The notes beneath the pieces are model-generated. The model made no database searches, was not told the DNA's origin, and saw nothing but the letters and a program-made list of their open reading frames with translations. DNA of 64,000 nucleotides from JAQUTK01 sp963677415 (GTDB taxonomy: Bacteria > Bacteroidota > Bacteroidia > Bacteroidales > JAQUTK01), in NCBI GenBank assembly GCA_963677415.2, contig CAXXFJ010000022.1, positions 1 through 64,000 on the forward strand. The letters are read 5' to 3'. The first letter of the stretch is position 1. Each line of letters begins with the position of its first letter. The position numbers and the translations under genes are program-made. Positions 51,548 to 61,303 of this stretch are shown here, in pieces.

Positions 51548-53815
51548 ATGGAAATAATTACTCTGTTCTTACCGGTTATCAAGTTTGTGTTGGCTTCAGC
51601 ATTGATGGCATTATTTTACCTGCTGTTATATCGTGAGAAATCAAGATATACACATGCACGGATATTTCTGCTTTCCATCGTGCTTGTATCGCTTCTTGTG
51701 TCACAGTTTCAAGTAGAGGTTTTTACTCCTCCGGCACGAGTTGTGGAAGTTGAAACTTCGCAATCGGCAACTCCTGCCAATCAACTTACAATTAACGCAC
51801 CAGCAGTAGCGCAAACTGTGACACCAACGATGTCGCAAACAGTGGCTCCTTCTGAAGCACAGACCGTGGAGCACGCTGTTTCACCTGTTACTTCAACAGC
51901 TTCACCTGTTTCTCTATCTGATCCAATTGCTTCATCTGCAACGGTTGAAACATTGCATCAGTCCGTTTCTGCACCTGAGCAACTCGGTTGGTTGAAGTCC
52001 CTTACAATTCCTCAGATAGCACTTCTGATATATATATCTGTTGCAGTTGTCTTATTTTTACTTTTACTGGTTCAGCTTTTCCGCATCTTGTATATCCGCT
52101 ACCGTGGAGAGCACAAGATTATTGACGGATATGCTGTAATTGTTCATCCCTCAGTGCCAACCCCCTTCTCTTTCCTCACCTTTATCTTTATGGGTACGAA
52201 TCTGTCGGGCAACAAACTGGATATCATTATCAAACATGAAAGCTGGCATATCCGTCACCGTCATTACATTGACGCTATAGCTATTGAGCTACTTGTCCGC
52301 ATCTTCTGGTTCAATCCGGTGTTGTGGTGGGTACGCAAAGAGCTTCGTAACATCGACGAGTTCCAAACTGATCGGAGTCTGCTCGATGACGGTCAGGAAA
52401 TATATCAATACCAGACCACTCTTCTTGAAGAAGTGATGGAAGGTAATCCCTATTTAGCAAATGGTTTTAATAGTTCATTTATCAAAAAACGTTTTATCAT
52501 TATGAAACACAACTCAAAGATCCGTTTTACCAAGCTCCGCCAGACTATGATTGTACCTTATGTAGCAATCCTGTTTGCCTTGTTTTCTTTTACCACAGGG
52601 AAAGCTGAAGTTCGCTATGTGGAAAAACCAGTTGCAGAGTCCGAAGCTCTTACACAACCCGACACTTCTTATGTCACTAAAATGGCCAATGGCATGGATA
52701 TGACCTATACGATTAAGACCAATGTGGTTGATACAGCTGCTTCTGTACCGTCTATGGCAGCAATGACAGAGAAAAGTATCGTAAAATCAATCGACAGTGT
52801 TGCTGATCAGCTTAGCGTTATGATTGATGCACTGAAAGAGATCAAAAAGGCAGGTGGTGCCAACGAAATGAATGGCAAAAAGCTTCTCGGATTACTCAAT
52901 ATTCAGTTTAACGGACAAGGAGTTGAAGATATGACACCTGCATTGTCGGCTGCGTTGAATAAATCTTTTGAAGGTGTTGATCTGGACAAAAGCATCAACA
53001 ATCTGACTCAGATCCGAAAGGACGTTATAAAGCTCAAGACAGCTAAATCTTCTCCAATGGAAAAGGGTGTGGCAATGTCTGCTCAAGTGATGAAGATCAT
53101 GCAGGATGAATTGTTTTCCAATCTGATTGGTAATATTATGCCTGTCATGATGGAAACTTTGATGGGAAGTATGCAGACAATGATGGAAGGATTTGGAGTG
53201 AAAAATGCTGATCAGATTGGAAAGGTTACAAAAGCGTTTATGCCTCTTGTAAATACGGTTGACGCAGATGATACAGAAAAAGCCGATGAAGCAGCGGAGG
53301 TTGAAGATGCGGAAGACGCAGAAGAAATGGTTGCTGATACGGCAGTGTTTGTCAGTTATTTACCTTCAGAAAAAGCACAGAAAATCAAAATAAGTACTGA
53401 GCCTTACCAGCAAGGATCAATACGTTTACTCTACATTGACAAACAAAAAGAGGAAACACGGGTCACATTACTTTGCTCCATAGACTCTAACTCACATTGG
53501 TATCAGTTTGATGATGTCTTTTCTATCATTGATAAAAAAAGTGGTGATCAGTATCGCATCAGATCCATAGAAGGTAACTATTCGCTCAATAAAAGGATAC
53601 AGATCACAGGTCATCAAGGGAAAATGGTCGAATTTACATTAGTATTTCCTCCTTTGAAATCATCGGTTAAGAAAGTAGATATTATGGATGTGAGAGATAA
53701 TTTTCAACTGCTTGTTGCGGGTCCAAATAATGGAAAGATTTTTGGATTTGGAGATGTTGAAATCAACAAATACAAGAAGCCCGCTGATAAACAAGGAGCA
53801 AAGATCTACAAGTAA
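51548..53815 (+). CDS. BlaR1/M56-family membrane metallopeptidase with long extracytoplasmic tail
   Basis: The start at 51548 (MEIITLFLPVIKFVLASALM) gives 755 residues. Two membrane helices, a Val/Thr/Ser/Ala-rich linker (about 60-150) and a third helix (158-182) precede the M56 zinc-protease domain with HESWH at residues 230-234 and 'IFWFNPVLWWVRKELRNIDE'. A final helix lies around 'TMIVPYVAILFALFSFT'. The last 400 residues are not a penicillin-binding sensor: they hold a helical region with many Met and 'VDADDTEKADEAAEVEDAED', then a beta-rich end. The sensed signal is therefore unknown. The gene overlaps no other and ends at a strong terminator. Confidence 0.88.
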   Translation: MEIITLFLPVIKFVLASALMALFYLLLYREKSRYTHARIFLLSIVLVSLLVSQFQVEVFTPPARVVEVETSQSATPANQLTINAPAVAQTVTPTMSQTVAPSEAQTVEHAVSPVTSTASPVSLSDPIASSATVETLHQSVSAPEQLGWLKSLTIPQIALLIYISVAVVLFLLLLVQLFRILYIRYRGEHKIIDGYAVIVHPSVPTPFSFLTFIFMGTNLSGNKLDIIIKHESWHIRHRHYIDAIAIELLVRIFWFNPVLWWVRKELRNIDEFQTDRSLLDDGQEIYQYQTTLLEEVMEGNPYLANGFNSSFIKKRFIIMKHNSKIRFTKLRQTMIVPYVAILFALFSFTTGKAEVRYVEKPVAESEALTQPDTSYVTKMANGMDMTYTIKTNVVDTAASVPSMAAMTEKSIVKSIDSVADQLSVMIDALKEIKKAGGANEMNGKKLLGLLNIQFNGQGVEDMTPALSAALNKSFEGVDLDKSINNLTQIRKDVIKLKTAKSSPMEKGVAMSAQVMKIMQDELFSNLIGNIMPVMMETLMGSMQTMMEGFGVKNADQIGKVTKAFMPLVNTVDADDTEKADEAAEVEDAEDAEEMVADTAVFVSYLPSEKAQKIKISTEPYQQGSIRLLYIDKQKEETRVTLLCSIDSNSHWYQFDDVFSIIDKKSGDQYRIRSIEGNYSLNKRIQITGHQGKMVEFTLVFPPLKSSVKKVDIMDVRDNFQLLVAGPNNGKIFGFGDVEINKYKKPADKQGAKIYK

Positions 53816-53826
53816 ATCAAGGTACT

Positions 53827-53873
53827 CAAAAAGAAAGGGAAGGACAACACATACGTTCTTCCCTTTCTTTTTG
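53827..53873. terminator. Terminator after the BlaR1-like gene
   Basis: CAAAAAGAAAGGGAAG (53827-53842) and CTTCCCTTTCTTTTTG (53858-53873) form a 16-bp perfect stem with a T-run on the plus strand. Confidence 0.88.
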
Positions 53874-54042
53874 GGTAAAAAAAGGAGAGCATCTATTTTC
53901 TGAAAAGTGTGAATGAAGACAAAACAATGCGACCACAGTTCTTTCAATTATTTGTCCAATCTTCTTGCTCATAAAGATTTCTTCTTACTTTTGTGCAAAC
54001 AAAGATGTACTGTACATATTCAAAACAAATTCTTATTGAGAC

Positions 54043-56394
54043 ATGATTAAAATGAAACACCTTTTTACCGGATTGTTTTGCCTTATAGCTTTTTGTACAC
54101 AAGCAGAGCAAACAATTATTGTGTCTCCCAAAGGGAAAGACACCAACACCGGGACATTGAAAAATCCCTTGCAAACGCTTCAAAAAGCAATTGATATTGC
54201 GGAGAAATCAGGAGAAGCCGAACTCCGTATTCATCTCCGTGAAGGAACCTATTATCTTCCCGCCTCTTTACAGATTACTTCTGAGGCGTTTAAAGACAAG
54301 TCACTTCTGATTTCCGGCTTTGAAAATGAAAAAGTCACCTTGAGTGGCGGCGCCAAGCTGACTCCGGAATGGGAGAAGGTGCCCGGAACTTCTTATTGGA
54401 AAGCAAAAGTAGCAGAGACAGGATTCGACCAGTTATTTATCAATCATCAGAAACGGATATTGGCCAGAACTCCCAATTATACGGAAGATATTATTCTGAA
54501 TGGCTATTCCAGTGATGTCCTTTCTCCTGAAAGAGTGCAGCGTTGGAAGAATCCGAAAGGGGGATTCATTCATGCACTTCATAGTGGGGAATGGGGAGAT
54601 ATGCACTATGTGATCACTGGGAAGAACGGGGATCAAGTGACGTATGAAGGAGGATTTCAAAACAATCGTCCCTCTGGGATGCATTCGAAATATAGGTTTG
54701 TAGAAAACATCTTCGAAGAATTGGATGCCCCCGGCGAATGGTATCTGGACAAGGAGCAGTCCACCCTTTATTATTATCCATGCGAAGGAGAGAATATCCA
54801 GAAAGCACAAGTAGAGGTAGCTCTAATACCTTCACTCATCGAAATCATAGGAACGGAGAAGAAGGCCATCAAGGATATTACCATTCGTAACCTTCGTTTC
54901 ATACAAACCACCCGCACATTCATGGGAACCTACGAACCGCTGATGCGCAGTGACTGGCGCATCTACCGTGGTGCTGCTGTGTTCATGGAGTTTGCCGAAC
55001 AGTGCGCCGTGACCGATTGTGAGTTTACTGATCTCGGAGGCAACGCCCTTTTTATCAGTAAGTACGCACAAGGCTGCACACTCTCCGGCAATCATATACA
55101 TCATATCGGTGCCAGTGCGATCTGCATTGTGGGCGATACATCGGCTGTCCGTTCACCCTCTTTTGAGTATGGACAGTTTGTCCCGTATGAACAGATGGAT
55201 CAGACACCGGGTCCAAACAATAATCTCTATCCCCGTCAGTGCACCGTTGAAGATAATCTGATTCATCACATCGGACAGGTAGAAAAACAGTCTGCCGCAG
55301 TGGAAATTCAACTCGCCGCACAGATTAATGTGCGTCACAATACCATGTATCAGATGCCTCGGGCAGCCATCAATGTGGGTGACGGTGCCTTTGGCGGACA
55401 TGTCATCGAATTTAATGATGCTTTTAAGACTGTTTTGGAGACCAGTGACCATGGCGCATTCAACTCCTGGGGGCGCGATCGCTTCTGGCACCCCTCTTAC
55501 GGCACCATGGAGAAACTGACGGCAGAGCATCCCGAACTGATCCTGCTCGATGCACTTTATACGACAACCATCCGTAACAACCGTTTTCGTTGTGACTTTG
55601 GCTGGGATATTGATCTCGATGATGGAAGTTCCAACTATCATATATACAACAACCTCTGTCTGAAAGGTGGCATCAAATTGAGAGAAGGCTTTTACCGCAC
55701 CGTTGAAAATAATATCCTGGTCAACGGTGCGCTTCATCCCCATGTCTGGTTCAAGCAGAGTGGTGATGTGATCCAACGCAATGTATTTATGCGTGCCTAT
55801 CAACCCATTCAACTGCACGGTTGGGGCAAGACGGTTGATTATAACTTCTTCAACACACCGGACAATCTTGCTTTTGCACAAAAGAATGGAGTCGATCCAC
55901 ACGGCACTTCCGGTAAGTTATCTTTCCGGGATGCAGCGAAAGGAGACTTTACGATCGAAGAGGGATGCCCTGTTTTCAATATCGGATTTGAAAACTTCCC
56001 GATGGATCAGTTTGGCGTCACTTCACCCGCATTAAAAGCATTGGCCGAACAGCCGGAGATGCCAAAAATCATCCTGGCAGATGCCTCTGATATGAATAAA
56101 GAATATGAATGGTTGGATGGCAAAGTCCGTGCGGTCAATGGTTTGGGAGACCGGTCCGCTTTTGGGTTACCCGACGAAAAAGGAGTCATACTGCTGACTG
56201 TTACCAAAGGGGGAATCCTGGAAGCAGCCCAACTGCAGTCCAAAGATGTCATACGAAGCATCAACGGGACTCCGGTAGCAACGATCAATGACCTCTTTGT
56301 CATTACAGATGGAGAGCGATGGCGAAAGGTTTACAGAGTTGAAATCTTCAGAGATCAGAAGCTGATAAATGCAACGATCGAACTAAACAAATAA
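54043..56394 (+). CDS. Secreted right-handed beta-helix protein with C-terminal PDZ domain
   Basis: This 783-aa protein has a signal peptide; Met at 54052 (MKHLFTGLFCLIAFCTQA) is as likely a start as 54043. 'IIVSPKGKDTNTGTLKNPLQ TLQKAI' is the usual opening of beta-helix proteins of the pectate-lyase/DUF1565 type. From about 250 to 600 there are parallel-helix coils ('CTLSGNHIHHIGASAICIVG', 'CTVEDNLIHHIGQVEKQSAA', 'VIQRNVFMRAYQPIQLHGWG'). The last 75 residues are a PDZ domain ('ILLTVTKGGILEAAQLQSKD VIRSINGTPVATINDL'). Beta-helix proteins bind or cut polysaccharides; a link to the GH35 gene next door is possible. Confidence 0.85.
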   Translation: MIKMKHLFTGLFCLIAFCTQAEQTIIVSPKGKDTNTGTLKNPLQTLQKAIDIAEKSGEAELRIHLREGTYYLPASLQITSEAFKDKSLLISGFENEKVTLSGGAKLTPEWEKVPGTSYWKAKVAETGFDQLFINHQKRILARTPNYTEDIILNGYSSDVLSPERVQRWKNPKGGFIHALHSGEWGDMHYVITGKNGDQVTYEGGFQNNRPSGMHSKYRFVENIFEELDAPGEWYLDKEQSTLYYYPCEGENIQKAQVEVALIPSLIEIIGTEKKAIKDITIRNLRFIQTTRTFMGTYEPLMRSDWRIYRGAAVFMEFAEQCAVTDCEFTDLGGNALFISKYAQGCTLSGNHIHHIGASAICIVGDTSAVRSPSFEYGQFVPYEQMDQTPGPNNNLYPRQCTVEDNLIHHIGQVEKQSAAVEIQLAAQINVRHNTMYQMPRAAINVGDGAFGGHVIEFNDAFKTVLETSDHGAFNSWGRDRFWHPSYGTMEKLTAEHPELILLDALYTTTIRNNRFRCDFGWDIDLDDGSSNYHIYNNLCLKGGIKLREGFYRTVENNILVNGALHPHVWFKQSGDVIQRNVFMRAYQPIQLHGWGKTVDYNFFNTPDNLAFAQKNGVDPHGTSGKLSFRDAAKGDFTIEEGCPVFNIGFENFPMDQFGVTSPALKALAEQPEMPKIILADASDMNKEYEWLDGKVRAVNGLGDRSAFGLPDEKGVILLTVTKGGILEAAQLQSKDVIRSINGTPVATINDLFVITDGERWRKVYRVEIFRDQKLINATIELNK

Positions 56395-56406
56395 CGTTCG
56401 AAAACA

Positions 56407-56437
56407 AGAAAGCCCGCTTCATCCAAGCGGGCTTTCT
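56407..56437. terminator. Bidirectional terminator between beta-helix and GH35 genes
   Basis: AGAAAGCCCGCTT (56407-56419) pairs with AAGCGGGCTTTCT (56425-56437) around a 5-nt loop. The genes converge here. Confidence 0.88.
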
Positions 56438-56459
56438 GTATTTATAGGAGGAACATAAA

Positions 56460-58343
56460 TTATTTGCGATCCAGTTTCAGTTGATCCACTACCGGTACTT
56501 TCACACCAGAAACAGTAGTCTGCCTGGTGTCGTTCTGTTGTTCAAATATCACAATCTTATTACTACCTTCCTTCAGCAAGCAGCCCGGTAAGTAAAGCGT
56601 CTGTTGAGGCCCCACTTTCCAGTAGCGTCCCAGGTTGAAACCATTTACAAAGACAATACCTTTGCCCCACTTGTCCATATCGAGAAATGTATCACCCACT
56701 TTATCTATGCTAAATTCACCTTCATAGATGACCGGCTGCCCTTCAGTATAGCTTGGTTGTAGATCTTTCAATTCAGGCACCTCGCTCATAGGAAGTTTAT
56801 ACATCTCCCAGTTGCCTGTCATTTCGATGCCATTGATCTTCACCGGAGTGATGAGGCCCTTTGTGTTGTAGATGATTTTAGCACCATAATTGATACGACC
56901 CATATTCTCCACCAGAATATCCAATGTGCTATTAAAAGGAATATCAATTTGCATACTATCCTTCTCAAATACACGGTTCAGTTCGCCGACCTTCTTGCCA
57001 TTCACATATACCAGCGCATAGTCACGGATACCGGTAATCTTCAGTTCACCTTTGATCGGTTGGTTGAAATGTCTGCGATACAACACGTATCCATGTCCCT
57101 GATTCAGATCCTCAAAACTCATCACCGTGTCATTCTCCACCGGAGTCATGCCGCTTACCACGTCAAACAAGTTGACACTCTTGGTCAGACTGATGCTTGG
57201 AATCTCAATCACAGGAATCTGTTCGGGGATAGCCGGGATCTCATAATCCACATATTTTTTCATTGTGTCGCGGATAGCCAAATACTTCTCTGTTGCCCAA
57301 CCAGCCTCACTGATAGGAGCGTCATAGTCGTATGTGGTCATGTCAGGCTGTATATTCTTATCCGAGCTATAGTTGGCACCGGAAGTAAAGCCGAAGTTTG
57401 TGCCTCCGTGCACCATGTAAAAGTTGAAGCTGACAGTATCTCTCAGGTATTTGGCAGTCTGGCTAGCCACACTTCTGGCAGAAGACTTAGGAAAAGGTTC
57501 AGCCCAGTGATCCAACCATCCCGGATAAAACTCAGCGACCATGTATGGACCTTTTCCACCATTAAACTGATTGACTATTTGTTTCAGATTCTTGATATTA
57601 CTTTCGCCATTGGCCGTAGGAAGAGCCCCTTCGATAGAGCCACCCTCAAACAGCCAGCTCCCATCCGAAGTAAACATAGGAATATCAAAACCCGCTTCAA
57701 TCAGTTGCTGACGAATGGCAGCACTATATTTCTTATGAGTCTCCAACGAAATGTCAGGACGCTGAGCCACATAAGAACCAAATTCATTCTCAGCCTGAAC
57801 CATAATCAGCGGACCTCCTTTAGTAATCTGCAGGTCGCGCACCTGGTCGGCCAGTTTGTTGATATAGACCTTACAAGAATCAAGAAACAGTTTGTTGTCC
57901 GTACGGATGACCAGCCCCGGAGTCTTTTGCAACCACCAGGGATATCCACCAAATTCCCATTCCGCACAAGCATAAGGGCCCGGACGTAAGATAACCATCA
58001 AACCCTCTTCACCGGCAATCTTTATAAATTCAGCGATGTTGCGGCTCTCTGTCTTAAAGTCCCAAACCCCGGGAGCCGTCTCGTGATAATTCCAGAATAC
58101 ATACGTTGCAACTGTATTCAGTCCCATAGCCTTCATCATCTTCAGACGATGGCGCCAATAAGGAGCCGGCACACGTGCGAAATGCATCTCACCGGAATGG
58201 ATTTGAACAGGCTTACCATCATACAGGAAGTTACCGTTTGCGACGGCAAATGTGTGTTTTGCATCTTTTGCTTCTTTAGCAAGATTACCACAACTTGTCA
58301 GCACAAAAAGAGCCACGAGCAAAGTTGAGAGTAGTTTTTTCAT
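56460..58343 (-). CDS. Beta-galactosidase, glycoside hydrolase family 35, lipoprotein
   Basis: This 627-aa protein has a lipoprotein signal (MKKLLSTLLVALFVLTSC|GN). The TIM-barrel catalytic domain has 'GKPVQIHSGEMHFARVPAPY WRHRLKMMKAMGLNTVATYV', acid/base E187 in 'MVQAENEFGSY' and nucleophile E271 in 'MVAEFYPGWLDHWAE'. C-terminal jelly-roll domains ('FVNGFNLGRYWKVGPQQTLY LPGCLLKEGSNKIVIFE') complete the family. It releases terminal beta-galactose from glycans in the periplasm or at the surface. It is monocistronic, with a CAAAAGTA (reverse TACTTTTG) -7 box at 58417-58424. Confidence 0.95.
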   Translation of the reverse strand: MKKLLSTLLVALFVLTSCGNLAKEAKDAKHTFAVANGNFLYDGKPVQIHSGEMHFARVPAPYWRHRLKMMKAMGLNTVATYVFWNYHETAPGVWDFKTESRNIAEFIKIAGEEGLMVILRPGPYACAEWEFGGYPWWLQKTPGLVIRTDNKLFLDSCKVYINKLADQVRDLQITKGGPLIMVQAENEFGSYVAQRPDISLETHKKYSAAIRQQLIEAGFDIPMFTSDGSWLFEGGSIEGALPTANGESNIKNLKQIVNQFNGGKGPYMVAEFYPGWLDHWAEPFPKSSARSVASQTAKYLRDTVSFNFYMVHGGTNFGFTSGANYSSDKNIQPDMTTYDYDAPISEAGWATEKYLAIRDTMKKYVDYEIPAIPEQIPVIEIPSISLTKSVNLFDVVSGMTPVENDTVMSFEDLNQGHGYVLYRRHFNQPIKGELKITGIRDYALVYVNGKKVGELNRVFEKDSMQIDIPFNSTLDILVENMGRINYGAKIIYNTKGLITPVKINGIEMTGNWEMYKLPMSEVPELKDLQPSYTEGQPVIYEGEFSIDKVGDTFLDMDKWGKGIVFVNGFNLGRYWKVGPQQTLYLPGCLLKEGSNKIVIFEQQNDTRQTTVSGVKVPVVDQLKLDRK

Positions 58344-58603
58344 AAGTTATTAGTATTGGTGATTCGTATTATTATAATGTAATGTGGCAGTTCAATGCAG
58401 AAAAGCCACTACCCTGCAAAAGTAGGAAATAGATTCTTTTTTACGATGATAAATCGCTCAAAAAAGGAGTATTCTTATCATTTTCTCAACGTCCATAGTA
58501 TCGGATAAAAAAGGAAAGACCATTCAGTCAGGAGTAATTGTTCCAGACAATCAATTTACTGAATATCGTTAAGCGTCGCACATATTAGCAAAATAATTTC
58601 TTA

Positions 58604-59095
58604 CTATTGACATAGCAGGTCATTTAAACGAACTATTATACTGCCTTTACTTTCATAATAATGCAGCATTTCGTCAATTTTCTTTTTGTCATAGCTTGTA
58701 ATGCAATCAGAGATGACATTAACTTTATAATTTGCCTTACATAAATTGAAACAGGTTGATTTAACACAAGCAACAGCATCTGCTCCTGTCAGGTAGAACT
58801 CACATATTTCATTTTTATTGATAAAGTCTGCAAATTCCTCACTACTTAATGCGTTTCCTTTGTATTTTGTAAAAACATTAGTTGATACTCTTTTTAAATC
58901 TGATACTAATTCAGACCCACGTGTATTGGGTTTAAAAGTCCTCGTACCGTCTGATAAATTTTCATGCCTTATATAAACAACATGAATATCATTATCAACT
59001 GCCCAATCTATGGATTTATTTATATTATCAATTATATCCTTGTAATTCTTTGTTATATCATTTTGAATGTCTATTATTACTAATGCTTTTTTCAT
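58604..59095 (-). CDS. Isochorismatase-like cysteine hydrolase
   Basis: This 163-aa protein of the isochorismatase/nicotinamidase superfamily is slightly shorter than usual (about 180). The triad appears as Asp9 in 'VIIDIQND', a Lys in 'VFTKYKGNALSSEEF' and Cys in 'EFYLTGADAVACVKSTCFNL', with the cis-peptide region ahead of the Cys. 'VNVISDCITSYDKKKIDEML' is the standard end. Members hydrolyse amides, ureas or isochorismate; the substrate is unknown. It is AT-rich, unlike the neighbours to its left, and marks the start of a likely accessory segment leading to the dnd genes. Confidence 0.88.
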   Translation of the reverse strand: MKKALVIIDIQNDITKNYKDIIDNINKSIDWAVDNDIHVVYIRHENLSDGTRTFKPNTRGSELVSDLKRVSTNVFTKYKGNALSSEEFADFINKNEICEFYLTGADAVACVKSTCFNLCKANYKVNVISDCITSYDKKKIDEMLHYYESKGSIIVRLNDLLCQ

Positions 59096-59970
59096 TGTTA
59101 TTACTTACTTGTGTCCTTGTTGGACGGTTATTAATTTGTTTAACATTCTCGAAAGCAAAGGTATTAAAAATATTACATCCTGATAATAGACATACACTAA
59201 CCGATGCGAAATTAGACTTCTTTCATCTTGTTTTGTATAGTATCACTAAAGAATTTATCTATTATGCTCGAATCTACGCACACAGGTGCTCTGATCCGTG
59301 CAGATATTCCTTTTTGCACAGAGAATAAAGGATCTCATTCTTGCACCTTTATAAAGCAGACAGAAAACTAGAATCGGTGTTTTAGAACAATTTGACTTGA
59401 AATGAAGAAGAGGATGATCTTGCCAAGTTTGGAGTCAAAAGAGGAAATCAAGCCGCTCTCGAATATTTTTCACTTTCCTATAATACTGATAAATAGCGTA
59501 TTATACATTCGGAAATTTCGTCCGTATGCATGACAAATTTCTACCTGAAGAAATGTTTATTGCATAGGCATCGGATGACAAAAACTATCTGATGTCTTTA
59601 CAAAAACTATTAGAAGAAATTCGGATCTTTTCAGGCCGTTTTTTACGATGGTGACAGGATTCTAAAATCGGTGTTTTAGAACAATTTGAGGATACCTCCC
59701 GATATTGCTTCTTGGATTTCAAGTTCTTTAATTTATTGATGATTAATTAAAGAACTGTCGTAAAAGTGAAGAATAGTTTTTATATTTGGGGCGAATTTGT
59801 AAATATAAACAAGGAAGAACACAAGAATAAGCCAAAGTGTGAAAATTGAATATTCTTAATCAATTAATAGGGATTACAATCTGTATTGTGTATTTTTGCA
59901 CGGATAAAATTGATTTTGAATGAAAATAAGTCAATAGTCAAACAAGAAACTCAAAACATAACCTTAAAGC
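59096..59970. other. 875-bp noncoding region upstream of dndC
   Basis: No convincing gene lies here. It holds two direct copies of a 24-base repeat (59372, 59666) and short broken frames between them that could be gene remnants (for example MKKRMILPSLESKEEIKPLS from about 59402). TATATTTG at 59781-59788 and TATTTTTG at 59891-59898 are candidate -7 boxes, the second 72 bases before dndC. Confidence 0.5.
59372..59689. repeat. Pair of 24-bp direct repeats containing a hairpin
   Basis: The same 24 bases (aatcggtgttttagaacaat, plus four more) occur at 59372-59395 and 59666-59689, 294 bases apart. The right copy completes a perfect 8-bp hairpin, TTCTAAAA-tcggtg-TTTTAGAA (59660-59681), which is degenerate in the left copy. 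It could be IS ends, an attachment pair or a regulatory site. Confidence 0.65.
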
Positions 59971-61302
59971 ATGTCTCAGCGTATAAAATTTATCATATCA
60001 GAATTAGAAGATCAATATTTATGTCAAGATAACAATAGACCTTGGATTATTGGATTTAGTGGAGGAAAAGACTCAACAGCAATGCTTCAATTAGTATGGC
60101 TTGCCATCAAACAAGTACCCAGAGAATTGAGAAAAAGAGATGTTTATGTAATTTGTAATGATACTCTGGTAGAAAACCCTATAATTGTTGAGTATGTAAA
60201 TACAGTCCTGAAGCAAATTGAAAAAGCAGCGGTTGAACAGGATATTCCTATAAAAGTAAAAATCACTCGTCCAAGGCTAGAAGATTCTTTTTGGGTTAAT
60301 ATTATTGGTCGAGGCTACCCAGTTCCTAACAACGTTTTTCGTTGGTGTACAGATAAAATGAAGGTTAAACCTACTGCCCGTTTTATTACAGAACAAGTGG
60401 CGGAAGATGGAGAAGCTATTATTTTAATTGGGACTAGAAAAACGGAAAGTGCAACTAGAGCAAGGTCGATAAAGAAGCATGAGATCAGAGGCAAACGATT
60501 GACAAAACACACTCATCAAGCAAATACTTATGTTTATTCGCCTATTCGAGAGTTACATCTTGAAGAGATCTGGTATATCATTAACACGATGACATCACCG
60601 TGGGGCGCTGATAACTCCAAATTGTTTCAGATTTACATGGATGCAAGTGCAGATGATTATGAATGCCCTACGGTAGTGACTGACAAAAGTCATTCATCCT
60701 GCGGTCAAAGTCGGTTTGGCTGTTGGACTTGTACTGTTGTTAAAGAAGATAAGTCTATGACAGCATTGGTTAGTAAGGGGCAAGAGTGGTTAGCGCCATT
60801 ATTGCAACTGCGTGCAAGTATGGTCGACAAAAGAAATATCTCCACAAACAGAATGTCTATTAGAAGAAATGGACAAGAAGCAGTGACAGAGGATGGACAT
60901 AACCAAGGTTCATATACTGAAGATTATAAAGCAGATCTTTTAAAAGAGCTTTTAACCGCACAATATGAAGTGCAAAAATTTAAGCCAGAAGTAGAATTGA
61001 TCACTAATCAAGAATTAGTTGCAATTCAAGTGATTTGGCATAGAGAATTATATTTTAAATACCAAGTTTCCGATATCTACAACAATATCTACAATAAAGG
61101 AATTGATATGAGAGTAAGAGATGAAAAAATTCAAAAGGAAATAGATCTTTTAAAGACAGTTTGTGATGGTAAAAGTTCTGATTTTGAACTTATCCAAGAA
61201 TTATTAGTAATGCAGAAGAACAAAGCTTTATTAAACCGCAAACGCGGTTTAAAAGATGATATGGAGCGTGTAATTGAAAAGTACATAAATCAAGAGTCTT
61301 AA
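59971..61302 (+). CDS. dndC: DNA phosphorothioation protein DndC
   Basis: This 443-aa PAPS-reductase-like ATP pyrophosphatase activates the DNA backbone for sulfur insertion. The PP-loop SGGKDST is at residues 30-36. Cys126 ('VFRWCTDKMKVKPT') and Cys244, Cys251 and Cys254 ('SSCGQSRFGCWTCTVV') make the 4Fe-4S set. 'ILIGTRKTESATRARSIKKH' and 'IRELHLEEIWYIINTMTSPW' are DndC blocks. The desulfurase DndA is not in the window and is often replaced by a housekeeping IscS. dndB, the usual regulator gene, is not upstream. It is first in the operon, with one base before dndD. Confidence 0.96.
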   Translation: MSQRIKFIISELEDQYLCQDNNRPWIIGFSGGKDSTAMLQLVWLAIKQVPRELRKRDVYVICNDTLVENPIIVEYVNTVLKQIEKAAVEQDIPIKVKITRPRLEDSFWVNIIGRGYPVPNNVFRWCTDKMKVKPTARFITEQVAEDGEAIILIGTRKTESATRARSIKKHEIRGKRLTKHTHQANTYVYSPIRELHLEEIWYIINTMTSPWGADNSKLFQIYMDASADDYECPTVVTDKSHSSCGQSRFGCWTCTVVKEDKSMTALVSKGQEWLAPLLQLRASMVDKRNISTNRMSIRRNGQEAVTEDGHNQGSYTEDYKADLLKELLTAQYEVQKFKPEVELITNQELVAIQVIWHRELYFKYQVSDIYNNIYNKGIDMRVRDEKIQKEIDLLKTVCDGKSSDFELIQELLVMQKNKALLNRKRGLKDDMERVIEKYINQES

Positions 61303-61303
61303 A

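Noticed and set aside
51548..53815. True beta-lactam sensor BlaR1
   Set aside because: The M56 domain fits, but the C-terminal region lacks any visible penicillin-binding motif such as SxxK followed by SxN and KTG, and no beta-lactamase gene is near.
56949..57989. 346-aa plus-strand open frame opposite the GH35 gene
   Set aside because: It is an antisense shadow of a well-supported beta-galactosidase gene and has no recognisable domain.
59050..59328. 92-aa plus-strand open frame after the isochorismatase-like gene
   Set aside because: Its start overlaps the isochorismatase-like gene on the other strand, its composition is not protein-like, and no domain is visible.
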